A DNA stretch of 64,000 nt from assembly GCF_000499845.2 (NCBI RefSeq), contig NC_023757.2, forward strand, positions 1,498,720 through 1,562,719, written 5' to 3'. The position numbers and the translations under genes were made by a program. The notes beneath the pieces are model-generated. The model searched no databases and was not told where the DNA came from. It was given only the letters and a program-made list of their open reading frames with translations. This stretch comes from Phaseolus vulgaris. Lineage: Eukaryota > Streptophyta > Magnoliopsida > Fabales > Fabaceae. Of this stretch, positions 47,721 to 59,369 are shown piece by piece (positions within the stretch are counted from its first letter, which is position 1; each line of letters opens with the position of its first letter).

Positions 47721-47806
47721 CTGAGATTATAGATAGATGGATTTTCCTTGTGACTTCTTATGTGAGGGTTTTTGCTTTATCTTTGTTTTGTCTTCAGTCC
47801 ATCACC

Positions 47807-50800
47807 ATGGTTTTTGGATGGTGCTGCTCTGTGTGTCTCTTATTTGTCTTGGTGGGTTTGAGAGTAGAGGAAGCCAATGCTCAGTTTTATAGAAAAGTTG
47901 GAACAAAACACTTACCTTACTGGTCAATAGTGGTGGATCAATCAGGGCATGGAAACTTCACTACAATACAATCTGCCATTGATTCAGTCCCTTCTCACAA
48001 CATGTATTGGGTTTCCATCAAGGTCAAGGCTGGTACCTATAGGTAAAACTATAATATTCTCATATGCACAAGTTTATCAACCATTCATGTTATATGTTCA
48101 AGATGTTCAAGTTATAACCAAACATGTTATAAGCTACATTTTATTTTTTGGTTTTGATGGTATTCAATTTGGTTTCTTCAAGAGTATATGAAATATATCA
48201 TGTGGTATTAGGTTATTATTGGAGGTCTTACATCGATTAGAGATAAAAACATTTGATAATATATAACTGAATGTAAACTTCATCTTAAAAATCGGTTTTA
48301 TATGATTGAGTTAGGTTTAAAGTTTACTTCGTAATATGGTATAACCATTTAGAGTCTATTCCTAGCGAGAGTTTGTTGGACTTATCAAATCAGCCGCTAA
48401 CAGACCAGTCTTAACATGAGAGATGTGTGTTGGAGACTCCCATCGATTAGATATAAGGACATTTTATAATATATAAGTGAGTGTCAGTCTCGACATGAGA
48501 GATGTGTGTTGAAGATGTCACATCAATTAAATATAAAGACATTTTATAATATATAAATAAGTACAAAACTCACGTAAAAAATCTGTTTTATAATATTAAG
48601 TTACACTTAGGGTTTAGGGTTTACTTCTGAATAATTATAAATTTTCTAACAATAAAATGGATAAACAACACTCATATGGTATAAAAAATTAACAAATTGA
48701 TGCATATTATCAATGTTATACTGTTAGTATAATACACCATACTATGTATTGGATTAGTACATGAATTGTTTTGTAGTGTAATTAGGGTATGATGATGATA
48801 TAATTAATAATTTTGTTGATTTTGAATGATTTTATCTTGTTTATGTTCAGAGAAAAAGTGAAGATTCCTTATGATAAGCCTTACATCATATTAAAAGGGG
48901 AGGGAAAGAGAAGAACTTTTGTTGAGTGGGATGACCATGATAATACCTCACAGAGTCCTACGTTTGCAGCCATGGCTGACAATATTGTTGTCAAATCCAT
49001 GAGCTTTAGGGTAAGAATGTTCCATCTACTGTTTCTTTTCAAACCTTTCTGTTTCCCACTTTTAGGTCAAATTAATGTTGTTCTTTATTTTTATTTTTCT
49101 TAATTTACTATAAAAAAAATTATTAAATAAAAATTAATTTTAGAAAAATAATAATTAATCCTTATATTAAGTAAATTAAATATTATTTTAAAAATTAAAA
49201 AAAAATATTAATATAAATTAGTTTATATTATTGTTAATAAAATTTATAAATTAGTTTATAAATCGGTAACAAATTAGACACTGAAATTTTAGCAATCAAT
49301 TTTAGAATCTAAATAATTAGTAGTTAAAATCTTAATAATTAACTAGAGTTACTAATCTAGAAACTAATTTATAAATTTTATGAATAATAAAAACTACTTT
49401 AGATACCAATAATTTTTTTATTTTTTAAAATAATATCTAATTTAGTTAATATAGTGACTAATTATTTTTTGTCTCTAAAGTTAATTTTTTTTAGTTATTT
49501 TCTTGTAGTGATGAAATTATTCCTTTACCTTTAAATTTTTGATTTAGTTATTTATGATTTTTTAAAATATATTTCCTATTTAAGCCATGATAGCCAAATA
49601 TTTGACAATGAATTTGCTCAATTCATATTATATTCCAGAAATACATATTAGGAATTAAATAGTCTATTAAATAATATGATTTTTGCTTACTTTAATTAGG
49701 TCAATGAAGCAATAATGTTATGAATTGAAAATCCTACCTTTTATTTTTTCAAGAAGGAAAAAAATACTTTCTTTTACTTATTATTAAAAACTGATGGTAT
49801 ATCTATTTTTCTTTTAGAAAAAAATAAATCTTTAGTTATATTATAAAGTAAAAAATTGAATTGAATATTGAAATTTAAATATTAATATTAATGTTGTATT
49901 TTCACAAATTAAAACATTAATATATCGATTTGAAAATCCATAAACTAAAATATTGACAAAAAAAATATAAGAACTAAAAATAAACTTTCCCTTTATTTTA
50001 TATTATGCTCTTACGCAGAATTTACAAATGGAACTTTTCCTTCTTTTTTTCTTTTCTTTTTTCACATTTTTCAATAATTTTGTTCTATTCTCTTCCTTAA
50101 AAGTGCAATCCACGTACACAGTTAGTAAAATATTTTCTCTCAACAATTTCAAGTATATTTTTTTTTCTTTCTTTGTTGTCTTTTTATGACTAATTAAATT
50201 ACATTTTTAAAATGTTATTCATTAAAATAATTTTGTATCACACTTTAAATTATTGATTATAAATTTACAATAGATTTACGTATTTGAAACTTCAATTAAA
50301 AAATTATATAGGATTAAAATACTAATTACGTATAATTAATAATCCTAATTTTCTTGCATAGTCCCATCACATATTTGTGTGTTTCCTACTCACTTTTCAC
50401 GTTGAAAATTGAGAAAAAATAATTATTTGACCAAGTTTTTTATTATTAGTCTCAAGTATTTTCTGGAATTCAAACCATTGCTGATTTCTACAAAGTTATT
50501 ACTCCCATTGAATATTTTCGGTTGAACATTTTTCCAACAAAAAAATAATAATTATCACTTAGAATATGGTAGTTCCAATCTTATAAATTTTTATTCCATT
50601 TACAATTTTACAAACATTAAATGATGAAAATAATTATATAATATATTTTTTTTCTGGTCAAAAGGGAAGGGGCACAAGTTAATATAATTCTAAAAATTAA
50701 TTTTATAAAAAATAATAATTAGTTGTTATATTGATTAGTTTCTATTATCTGTATAATTAGCTATCAAGATTTTAATCATAATATTTAATTTAGTTAATAT

Positions 50801-53651
50801 AATAATTTTTTTTTTCTTTTATTGAATGATGTTCTTGTAGTGGATATATATAAACAAACTTAATCATAAAATTTAATTAAAATCTTTAATTGATTAATTA
50901 GTGTATTTAATGAGATGAATTAGAAATTATTATTATTTTGTACATATTAAATTGTTTCATTATAATTGTAAATAATAATTATAATTTATATACCGTTAAG
51001 GATTCAATTTATAATATCATTGAATATATATATCTTTCAAATAAAATAATAAAATAATAAAATCAAATAATACTTCAATTATGTCTTAATTTTAATTTTT
51101 AAGATTAAAAAAGGTTGATAAATTAAGTGTAGTGGACTGAAAATATCAAGTTTTCCCACTAATTATTGCACTAAATATAACCTTCTTCTTCTGAGTTAGT
51201 TTTAAAGTTATATCAAATATAAATTCAAATTATGAAAATCATCATAAATAATATTGTTGTTTTATTATCAGTAAATAATAAATACAGGTAATACAAGTAT
51301 TTGAGGATGTTCTAATACATGTATGAAACATATACCACTTCACACATAACTTCTTAATCTCTTTCTAGATTTTGTTTGGAAGTAAAAAAAATTGTGTTTA
51401 GTTTTGCAAAATAAGATTAAGTTGTGATAATTTTGTTGAACTTTGTGTATGTGGAAAAGAATTCATACAACAACCCAATAAATAGTAAAGCCAAGGTGCC
51501 TGCTGTGGCTGCAATGGTGAGTGGAGACAAGTCTTACTTTTTCAGAGTTGGTTTCTTCGGTTTGCAAGACACTTTATGGGACGACACAGGAAGACATTAC
51601 TACAACCTTTGTACCATTCAAGGTGCCATTGATTTTATCTTTGGTGCAGCACAATCACTATTTGAGGTACCAATAATAATAACTTTTACTTTTAATTTCT
51701 ATTAACAAGTTAATTAATTTTAACTTAGTTTCATAAAATCGATTCAGACGGTAAAATTTGTATTTACTTGTATATTAGGGTTTATGGTAGATTTGTATCT
51801 ACTTTATCTATAATCGAGGTAGATTTTCAAGATTCAAGTTTGTATTTACTTATATATTATAAAATGTCTTTATCTATAATCGAGGTAGATTTTTGATCTC
51901 GTCAAATTACAAATTGGAAGACTTAGATGCTTTCTTTCTCCTTTTCTCTCCTTTAAAAATCATCCCTCTCTTAAATAGTGTTTAATTCAGCTTATATACT
52001 AACTTACTCAAATATCTCAACATGATATACCTAGTCTTTGTTCCGAGTTAAACAACTACTTTTATTTGATAATAGGTCAGTCAATTGATTGACCTATCCG
52101 AACACCACAATTTTCAAAGACTCAAATTTATAACAACTTTAGTTTTCTTTCTCAAATTTGATAGAAAAATAGTTTGATGTATGAATCATTTTGATAAATA
52201 TACTTTTATTTGATAATAAGTCGGTCTATTGATTGACCTATCCGGACAACACAATTTTCGAGACTCAAATTTGGAATAATTCTAGTTTTTTTTTTTTTTC
52301 AAATTTGATAGAAAAATGGTTTTATGTATGAGTGATTTTGATAAATATGTATTGATTTTGTTGGTAGAGGTGTTCCATATCTGTGATTGGAGGGGCACTA
52401 GATCCTGGGTCACCAGGTTTCATCACAGCACAAGGGAGAACAAATTCAGAAGATGGAAATGGGTTTGTTTTCAAAGATTGCCATGTGTTTGGAAATGGTT
52501 CAACTTACTTGGGGAGGCCTTGGAGAAATCATGCTAGGGTTTTGTTTTACAAGACCAACATCTCCAACATTGTACAACCTTCTGGTTGGAATGCAGGAAA
52601 ATTTGATCCATATCAGTATGTTTTGTTCCCTCTTTCTCAATTAATCACACATTCTTTACATTAACACAAGCTTAATTCATTCATGTTAATATATAAATAT
52701 ATGATTAGTATATGATTAAACAACTAATAATGTAAAAAAAATAAATTATCATAAAAAGTGATTTAAGCTATTAGGAAATCAACTTTTAAAGTGTATTTCA
52801 ACTCTTATTAAGAAAGAGAACTTTAAACTTAACTCAACTTTATAAACCGGTTTATAAGGTGATATTTTTATTTTTTTATTTATATAATATAAAATATTTT
52901 TATTTTTAATCGATGTGAGATCTCTATCATAAACTAACTTTTAAACTAGTTAGGAGTACGAGTGTATTAATGAATTTCGTTGACGCTTAAAAAAAATATT
53001 ACTCATTCACTTTATATAAAGATTGAAGTAAAAAATATTACTCATCCACTTTATATAAAGATTGAAGTAGTTTTTTTTTTATGTTTTTCATATTAATTTA
53101 ATTTATTTTTGTGATAAAAAAAAAATGTAAAAAGTTGTTAGATCAATCATAATACTACAAAATGATATATTACTCTCTAACCTAACTAGTTAAAGAAAAT
53201 TTGTAACACCAAAAAAATATATCAAACTTATATAAAAAGCTTTTATGTCTCTTATTTATCTCTTTCATAACAATGAATTTTCATTTCACACACATCTTGC
53301 AAAGTTTTGTGGTTGAACTTTCTTCTCTTCAAAACTGTTGTATAGAGTTTGTTAGTAGACAAACTAATGAAGCTTCTCAATCTTTTACAAGTCATCTAAA
53401 TCTTTTGCTTGTGAACAAAACTTTGATTTTAATTAAATGTAGTTGAAACTTTGTGATCTAATATAAGGTTTTGGGTATAAAAAAATTGCAGGGGTGGCAT
53501 AACATTTGCAGAGTATGGGAATTTTGGGCCAGGTTCTGACACTTCTGAAAGAGTGAGTTGGAGCAAGAAGTTGGACTTAGAAACAATTGAGAATATGACA
53601 AGCACCAAGTTCATAGACACTGATGGTTGGCTTCACAAACAACTATTTTAA
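47807..53651 (+). CDS. Pectin methylesterase 1 (no inhibitor pro-region)
   Basis: Five exons: 47807-48042, 48851-49010, 51460-51666, 52368-52615, 53492-53651, joining in frame to 336 aa. The enzyme removes methyl esters from homogalacturonan in the cell wall, changing wall stiffness. Seen: a signal peptide (about 1-25), [20 protein letters not shown] (repeat start of the beta-helix), [30 protein letters not shown] (Gln168, Asp169), IDFIFG (Asp190) and [11 protein letters not shown] (Arg251). The usual QAVAL motif is VPAVAAM here, so the conserved Gln is Pro146. There is no PMEI pro-region, as in group 2 plant enzymes. The ATG at 47807 was chosen because it is the first in-frame ATG and starts the signal peptide. 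Exon structure matches gene 2 exactly. Introns 1-4 are full of repeats and a LINE follows the stop codon. Confidence 0.92.
48210..48625. repeat. Abundant legume-type repeat, multiple copies, in PME1 intron 1
   Basis: Three partial copies of a unit with ACATCGATTAGAGATAA-like, ATAATATATAAGTGAGTG-like and GGTTTTATATGATTGAGTTA-like words. The same repeat occurs in PME2 intron 4 (about 62395-62610) and, reversed, in PME1 intron 4 (about 52815-52950). I recognise this theme as widespread in bean-type legume genomes; its class is uncertain. Confidence 0.55.
49106..49510. mobile_element. CACTA-type miniature element in PME1 intron 2
   Basis: The right end TTTTCTTGTAGTG (to 49510) is intact. The left end TACTATAAAAAAAATTAT is decayed. 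The internal sequence with ATTAAATATTATTTTAAAAA and GATACCAATAATTTTTT words matches the complete copy at 56315-56694. Non-coding. Confidence 0.65.
50673..50842. mobile_element. Internally deleted CACTA-type miniature element in PME1 intron 2
   Basis: Starts near CACAAGTTAATATAATTC and ends GATGTTCTTGTAGTG at 50842. The middle is much shorter than in the complete copy. The rest of intron 2 (49511-51459) is AT-rich without other recognisable content. Confidence 0.5.
52051..52348. repeat. Tandem duplication of about 148 bp just before PME1 exon 4
   Basis: Two consecutive copies (about 52051-52200 and 52201-52348), each with CTTTTATTTGATAATA, ATTGATTGACCTATCCG, CACAATTTTC and AAATTTGATAGAAAAAT. 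The second copy ends about 20 bp before the exon 4 acceptor at 52367. Confidence 0.8.
52815..52950 (-). repeat. Reversed copy of the legume-type repeat in PME1 intron 4
   Basis: AACTCAACTTTATAAACCGG and ATCGATGTGAGATCTC words are the reverse complement of the repeat at 48210-48625 and 62395-62610. Confidence 0.5.
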
Positions 53652-53691
53652 TGCAAACATCTAAACAAAATTACTAAACAAATATACAAAA

Positions 53692-53978
53692 CTTGGTTAA
53701 TTTAGGATTTATTTATAGAAAAACATTTCATTAGTATAATATGTTTTTCTTTAGTATGTTCTTAGAATTCTTTATGAATAGATATAATCTATTTATGTAT
53801 CGTTTTTGTTAACATATGAGTTTTAGTCTAGTTCTTCCATATTTTTGTATTTACTTTTTTTTTAATAATATTTTTTCATGTGATGACAGATGATTGTTGT
53901 TACTTGATGTGTAGCCTAGTTCTGAGATGTCAAGTTGCATGGTGATGCCTAACATAAAAGCATTTTTATAAAAAAAAT
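53692..53978 (+). mobile_element. 5'-truncated LINE 3' end directly after PME1
   Basis: Begins within the RNase H tail (ATTTAGGATTTATTTATAGA region matching other copies) and continues through TTGTTGTTACTTGATGTG and GAGATGTCAAGTTGCATGGT to an A-rich end. The flanks AAATATACAAAA (53680-53691) and (53979-53990) are a 12-bp target duplication. It starts 41 bp after the PME1 stop codon. Confidence 0.8.
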
Positions 53979-53997
53979 AAATATACAAAAGTCATAA

Positions 53998-54402
53998 CAT
54001 ACTAAAAAAAATCACTAAATAGAAACCAATTTTAGAGACAAAAAACAATTAATCATTATATTAACTAAATTAAATATTATTTTAAAGACTAACAAAATTA
54101 TTGGTATCTATAATAGTTTCTGTTATTTATAAAATTTATAAATTAATTTATAAATTGATATCTAATTAGTTATTAAGATTTTAGTTACTAATTACTTTAA
54201 ATTCTAAAGTTGGTAGCTAAACTCTTAGTATCTAATTAAATACCAATTTATAAACTAGTTTATAAATTTTATTAACAATAAAAATTAATTTAGATACTAA
54301 TAATTTTTTTAATCTCTAAAATAGTATCTAATTTAGTTAATATAGTAACTATTTATTTTTTTCTCTAAAAATTAGTTTTTATTTAATGATTTTATTGTAG
54401 TA
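53998..54402. mobile_element. CACTA-type miniature element, diverged copy
   Basis: Starts CATACTAAAAAAAATCAC (decayed CACTA terminus), then AGAAACCAATTTTAGAGAC. Ends ATGATTTTATTGTAGTA. Internal words match the complete copy. It lies a few bases after the LINE target duplication. Confidence 0.65.
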
Positions 54403-55590
54403 TTGATAACTTCATACTAGGAACAATTAATCAAATACTTTAAAATTATCAAATGATTTGCACAATCTTGTTACAATAGGTTCATTAACCTTTTTAATTC
54501 AATAATCAATGTAGTTTACCTTTTAGGTAGAGAATTAGTTTATATATACATGGTCTTATTAGTGTGATTGGATTTGTGTTTTTTATTTTGTCTCAAATCC
54601 ATGACATATTTTTTCTAATAAAATGAAAATATTATTATTGATTAGTTCAATTTTGGTTTATTTGTATTTTTTTTCTTACTTCCTAAAGCAACCAGTTTTG
54701 ATTTCGATTTCTACAAAAAAATTCTAAAATTGAAAATTAGTATTTTCTTTCACATTATTATGTAGTAATAATTATGTGTTTATGTGCTAAATAAAAAAAA
54801 TGGCGCACACTAATCTTGAGATATAATGTTAACATGTAACATTTTAAAAAGTTTTAAATTAATAATTTATCTATAAAGACTTAAAAGTACTGATTTCAAA
54901 ATTTTGAGAAATAAAAATTAAAGAAAATATTTCAGAGAGATTAAAACTAAATTTCATAATAATTAAAAGAATTTATTTTTCTATAAATGAAAAATATATA
55001 GGAATTTTCTTATAGAGATTAAAATCAAAATCATTAATTTTATAATAACTAAAAAGACATGTGTATGTGTAAAAAAAAATAATAGAAATGAACATTTTAG
55101 TTTTTACTTCTAAATCCCAAGTTGGTTTACGTTCAATCTTTCTTTCTCAATTGTAAAATAAACAATTATAAGTATTTTTTTCTGTCATTTTGGTTTATAC
55201 ACAAATACATAAAATCACTTATAACTATTCACTTATATCCTCCTTAGATAAATATATAATATCACTCCTAATAATATAACAAAAGTTATTTTAGTGATTA
55301 AAACACCATCCAAAAATTCAGTTATCGTATAATTAATTGAATGAACATTTATACACTAAAGTTGAAAACTAGAAGTCGAAATTATATTTTTCAAAAATTA
55401 GATTTTGATGATCCACCAAACGATCTTTCTCCACTCTAGTTCATTATTGAAAACAAAAATACCTCCAAAATTCGACTTCTTAAAAACCAAATTATGAAAA
55501 CCTTTATTTTACAAAAATAAGAAACAAAGGTGAAAATTCGGGTGATTAGGAACCGAATTCTCACCGTGAACCAAAAAGGTGTTATCCATG
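54403..55590. other. AT-rich intergenic DNA, no gene seen
   Basis: A weakly conserved-looking but unidentified stretch near 55360-55560 (CAAAAATTAGATTTTGATGA, GTGAAAATTCGGGTGATTAG) may be transposon debris. No protein was recognised. Confidence 0.4.
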
Positions 55591-56041
55591 CACTAGAAGA
55601 AAATAATTAAATTGTAACTAATTTTAGATACCAAAATAATTAGTTACTATTGGACTAAATTAGACACCATTTTAATGACTAAAAAAATTATTAGTATCTA
55701 AAGTACTTTCTATTATTAATAAAAAATTATAAAGTAATTTTTAAATTAGTATCTAACCATTCACTACAAATATTTTAACTACTAATAATTTAGATTCTAA
55801 ATTAGTCACTAGAAGACTAATTGAGATCAATTTAGAATCTAAAATATTAATAGCTAAACTTAGATAACTAATTTAGATATCAATTTAGAAACCATTTTAT
55901 AAATTTTTATCAATAATAGAAACCACTTTAAATATAAATAGTTTTTTAATCTCTAAAATAATATATAATTTAGTTAATATAATAATTAATTATTTTTTTT
56001 ATCTAAATTTGATTACTATATAATGATTTTTTTTGGTAGTG
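55591..56041. mobile_element. CACTA-type miniature element
   Basis: Starts CACTAGAAGAAAATAATT and ends TTTTTTTTGGTAGTG. The inside matches the complete copy at 56315-56694, with an extra internal segment. Flanking triplets are ATG and ATA, a poor target duplication. Confidence 0.7.
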
Positions 56042-56314
56042 ATAGAATTAAATAGGAAATGGTGTTATCCAAGAAAATAATTCTCAAATAAAAATGTCAT
56101 TGTGGTGAAGAAAGTCTATTATTTCTTAATTAATTGCCTATAAGCAACGTCTTGGTCTCATGATTTATTGTAATAATAAAATGTGTTCAAACAATATGTT
56201 ATAACTCATCACATGTCATCTTATATTTATATTTTTCTAACGTTACATCTTTTAAGCATTAATTAAGAAGTTAAACCGAGTTTATTTATTTTATGCAAAT
56301 GAAGGTTATTATAT

Positions 56315-56694
56315 CACTACAAGAAAATCATAAAAAAGAAACCATTTTTTAGAAACTAAAATAATTAGTTGCAATAGTAACTAAATTAGAAATCATTTTA
56401 GAAACTAAAAAAAAATGTTTATAAATTAATTTCTATTATTGTTAAATAGTTTCTAATCTGATATCTAATTAGCTACCAAAGTTTTAACTACCAATTATTT
56501 AGATTATAAATTTGGTAGCAAAAACTTTGGTTGTTAATTAAATACCAATTTAGAAACCATTTAACAATAATATAAACTAATTTAGAAACAAAAAATTTAT
56601 TTAGTCCCTACAATGGTCTCTAATTTAGTCACTATAACAACTAATTATTTTTTGTATCTAAAATTGATTTCTATTTCATGATTTTCTTGTAGTG
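56315..56694. mobile_element. Complete CACTA-type miniature element with TAT target duplication
   Basis: The left terminus CACTACAAGAAAATCAT and right terminus ATGATTTTCTTGTAGTG are perfect inverted repeats over 17 bp. The flanking triplets are both TAT (56312-56314 and 56695-56697), the 3-bp target duplication expected for CACTA (En/Spm) elements. It is 380 bp long, with no transposase. The inside is itself roughly palindromic (AAACCATTTAACAATAATAT versus TATTATTGTTAAATAGTTTC). This is the reference copy for the family in the window. Confidence 0.88.
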
Positions 56695-56718
56695 TATATA
56701 ACACTTAAATAAAGCCAA

Positions 56719-56721
<3 letters not shown>

Positions 56722-56765
<44 letters not shown>
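56722..56765. repeat. (AT)n microsatellite
   Basis: Uninterrupted AT dinucleotide run of about 42 bp. Confidence 0.9.
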
Positions 56766-56769
<4 letters not shown>

Positions 56770-56849
56770 TATATGAATTCTTCACGAAAATGTACATACA
56801 AAAATATTAATATATACTTATACAAATATACTTCACATAAAAAATATCA

Positions 56850-57131
56850 TATTTTTTGTGAAGGGAATGTGTGTGCTGATAAGTTGACTAATTTAAGATT
56901 TATGCATAGAGAATCATTTCATTGGTATAATAGACTTCCATCTAGTTTTTTCTTAGAATTCTATCGTTTTTGTTAACATTTGAGTTTTCGTATAGTCCTC
57001 CCATATTTTTGTATTTTTTTTTTTTTTTGACAAATGATTGTTGTTACTTGAGGTGTCAACCTAGCTGAGATGTCAAGTAGCATAGTGATGCTTAACATAA
57101 AAGTTTTTTTATAAAAAAAAGAAAATACTCA
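56850..57131 (+). mobile_element. 5'-truncated LINE 3' end with perfect 17-bp target duplication
   Basis: The plus strand encodes the end of a LINE RNase H protein in one open frame: an EGNVCADKLTNLRFMHRESF segment, then WYNRLPSSFFLEFYRFC and a stop (56863-56976). The family 3' tail with TGATTGTTGTTACTTGAGGT (57036) and GAGATGTCAAGTAGCATAGT (57067) follows, and an A-rich end. The flanks TCACATAAAAAATATCA at 56833-56849 and 57132-57148 are identical, which suggests a fairly recent insertion. Confidence 0.88.
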
Positions 57132-57272
57132 TCACATAAAAAATATCAATATAATTTGTTAAGGTTAGAAAGTATACCATCACAAGATTTTTTTCTAATA
57201 ACAACTAATTTATAAAAAAAATATAATGACTAAGTTAGATATTATTTTATAAATATAATGAATTTTATTAAC

Positions 57273-57615
57273 CATTACAATAAAATCATTAAATAGAAAC
57301 TAATTTTAGAGAAAAAAATAATTAGTTAATATATTGACTAAATTAGATATTATTTTAAAAATTAAAAAATTATTGGTATCTAAAATATTTTATAAATTGG
57401 TATATAATTAACTACGAATATTTTAGCTACCAATACTTTAACTCCAAATATTAGAATATAAAGTAATTGATAACTAAAATCTTAGTAGCTAATTACCTAC
57501 TAATTTAAACTATTTTAATACAAATAAATTTTAAATTTTTAAACTCTCTAATTTAATAAAAATAATAATTAATTATTTTTATCTTTAAAATTGATTTCTA
57601 TTTAATAATAAAATT
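57273..57615. mobile_element. CACTA-type miniature element, diverged copy
   Basis: Starts CATTACAATAAAATCATT, then AAATAGAAACTAATTTTAGA. The right end has decayed near TTTCTATTTAATAATA. A further scrap of the same family lies at about 57190-57270. Confidence 0.55.
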
Positions 57616-59247
57616 GATCTCTAAAATGGTAATCAAAATAGTAGTGAGTATTTACATATATTAATAATAAAATTTTACAATTATTTTTGTATAATAATAA
57701 GTTAATAAATTCATATTTTTATCGTTTTGGTAATATTTATGTAGAAGTATAAATGCATACTAATTTATTTAGTTAGTTCTATTAAATATATATTTATTAA
57801 GTTATATTTATTAATTCCGTTAAAAAAAAGTTATATATATAGCAATGTTATTTTATTACCATGTTGTAAGAAACTGAATAATATTATTAATCTCATTTAT
57901 TAATAATATAATTATAACTAATAAATGTATAACATGTATAAATTAACATTTTTAATAAATTAAATTATACTCACAGTTCATATAGTTTTAAATTAATCAG
58001 TGCCTTTGTTACGTTTTATTAAGATGACACTCTCATCTCATTTTTTTTAATAAATATTTACCTTGTTTATAATTTTAATACATATTAATTCTATAAAAAT
58101 CTTTTAATTCTAACTTCAATCAATTTATCTAACTGTTTTTTTTAAATATTGGTTTAAAAAAGATTTAAATTACTAACAAATTTGCAATAGTAAAAAAAGT
58201 AAAACTATTTCGTATTTCCCTTCAATCTTATTATGCAAGCATAAAGTAACAAAAAACTATAGACAAATTGAAAATTGAAATGAAGATTTAATAAAGTTAG
58301 ATATTATTAAAATTAAGATATCAAAATTGCATAAACAAAATTCAGGGAATAAAATTACATATAACTAATAAATAAAGGATAAAATTTTGAAAAATATTTA
58401 ACCGCCAAATTACAGTTTTTGTAATATAAAAGGACCTATATACAATTAAGTCTAAAAAATATATTTATTTTCCATATTTGAAACATTTTATTTTTTATTA
58501 AATATTTTTATTAATTTTATTGAATACGTTACTTTTAAATATAAAAAAATGAAAATAAGGGTAATTTTATTAAAAAAATAAGGAAAACATGTGTCATTTA
58601 TTTAAATATAAAAATTAAAAAGGTGAATATTATTTAAAAACTGGAAAGAATCTTTTATCATTTTATTAAAACTGAAAAATATGCATTTATTTTAAAATAA
58701 AAGAGATGAAAACATAATTTAAGATGAAGTTAGATACAATTTAGCCTATTTATAAAAAAAATCAGTATTTGTTATATATTTATATATAATATTATTTGAT
58801 TTGGAAGAAATGTGGTAAAAGTGAGAATACATATTGAGAAAGAATCCCTTTTATTAATTAGTAATAAATAATTGAGCATCCGTATTAGGGAAAATATATA
58901 CACAAAAGGAAGTTGTTAGAAAAATAAATAAAAAATCAAATAAAAAGAAATGACAAATTAAGAAGATAAATATTGAAATGAATTAATATATTAATAGTAA
59001 TTATTGGAGCATTTATTTTATAATTTATTAGCCACTAACAGAAGAATTGATTTTTTTTTTTACTTAAAAAATATAATTTTTTTGATCATCTAAAGTATAA
59101 AAATATATTTATATATAAAAAAATATTCTCTTGATCTTCATGCATATATGTGATTTTTTTAGAATCATAAATTATTAAAGAAATTGGTTTTAATATAAAA
59201 ACTTTTCATTCTCTTACTTTGTCCTCATCATCATAAAAGAATTTGTC
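57616..59247. other. AT-rich region upstream of pectin methylesterase gene 2, no gene seen
   Basis: Extremely AT-rich with stops in all frames. It should contain the promoter of gene 2 near its right end. No element ends were recognised. Confidence 0.45.
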
Positions 59248-59255
59248 TTTAAATA
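59248..59255 (+). promoter_or_regulatory. Candidate TATA box of pectin methylesterase gene 2
   Basis: TTTAAATA, 115 bp upstream of the ATG, in a CTTTAAATACT context shared with gene 1. Confidence 0.4.
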
Positions 59256-59369
59256 CTAACTCTCATTAGCACAAACTCTCTTGAATTTGTCCATTCATTC
59301 AACCATTATTCAACAAATTAGTTGAATTTCCTTCCCTATTCTCTAGGAAACTTGTGTTTTTCTCTCATC

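Noticed and set aside
47737..47806. Upstream ATG at 47737 as the start of pectin methylesterase 1
   Set aside because: It is out of frame with the pectin methylesterase exon; the in-frame stretch from 47750 starts with GTG, so 47807 is the first in-frame ATG.
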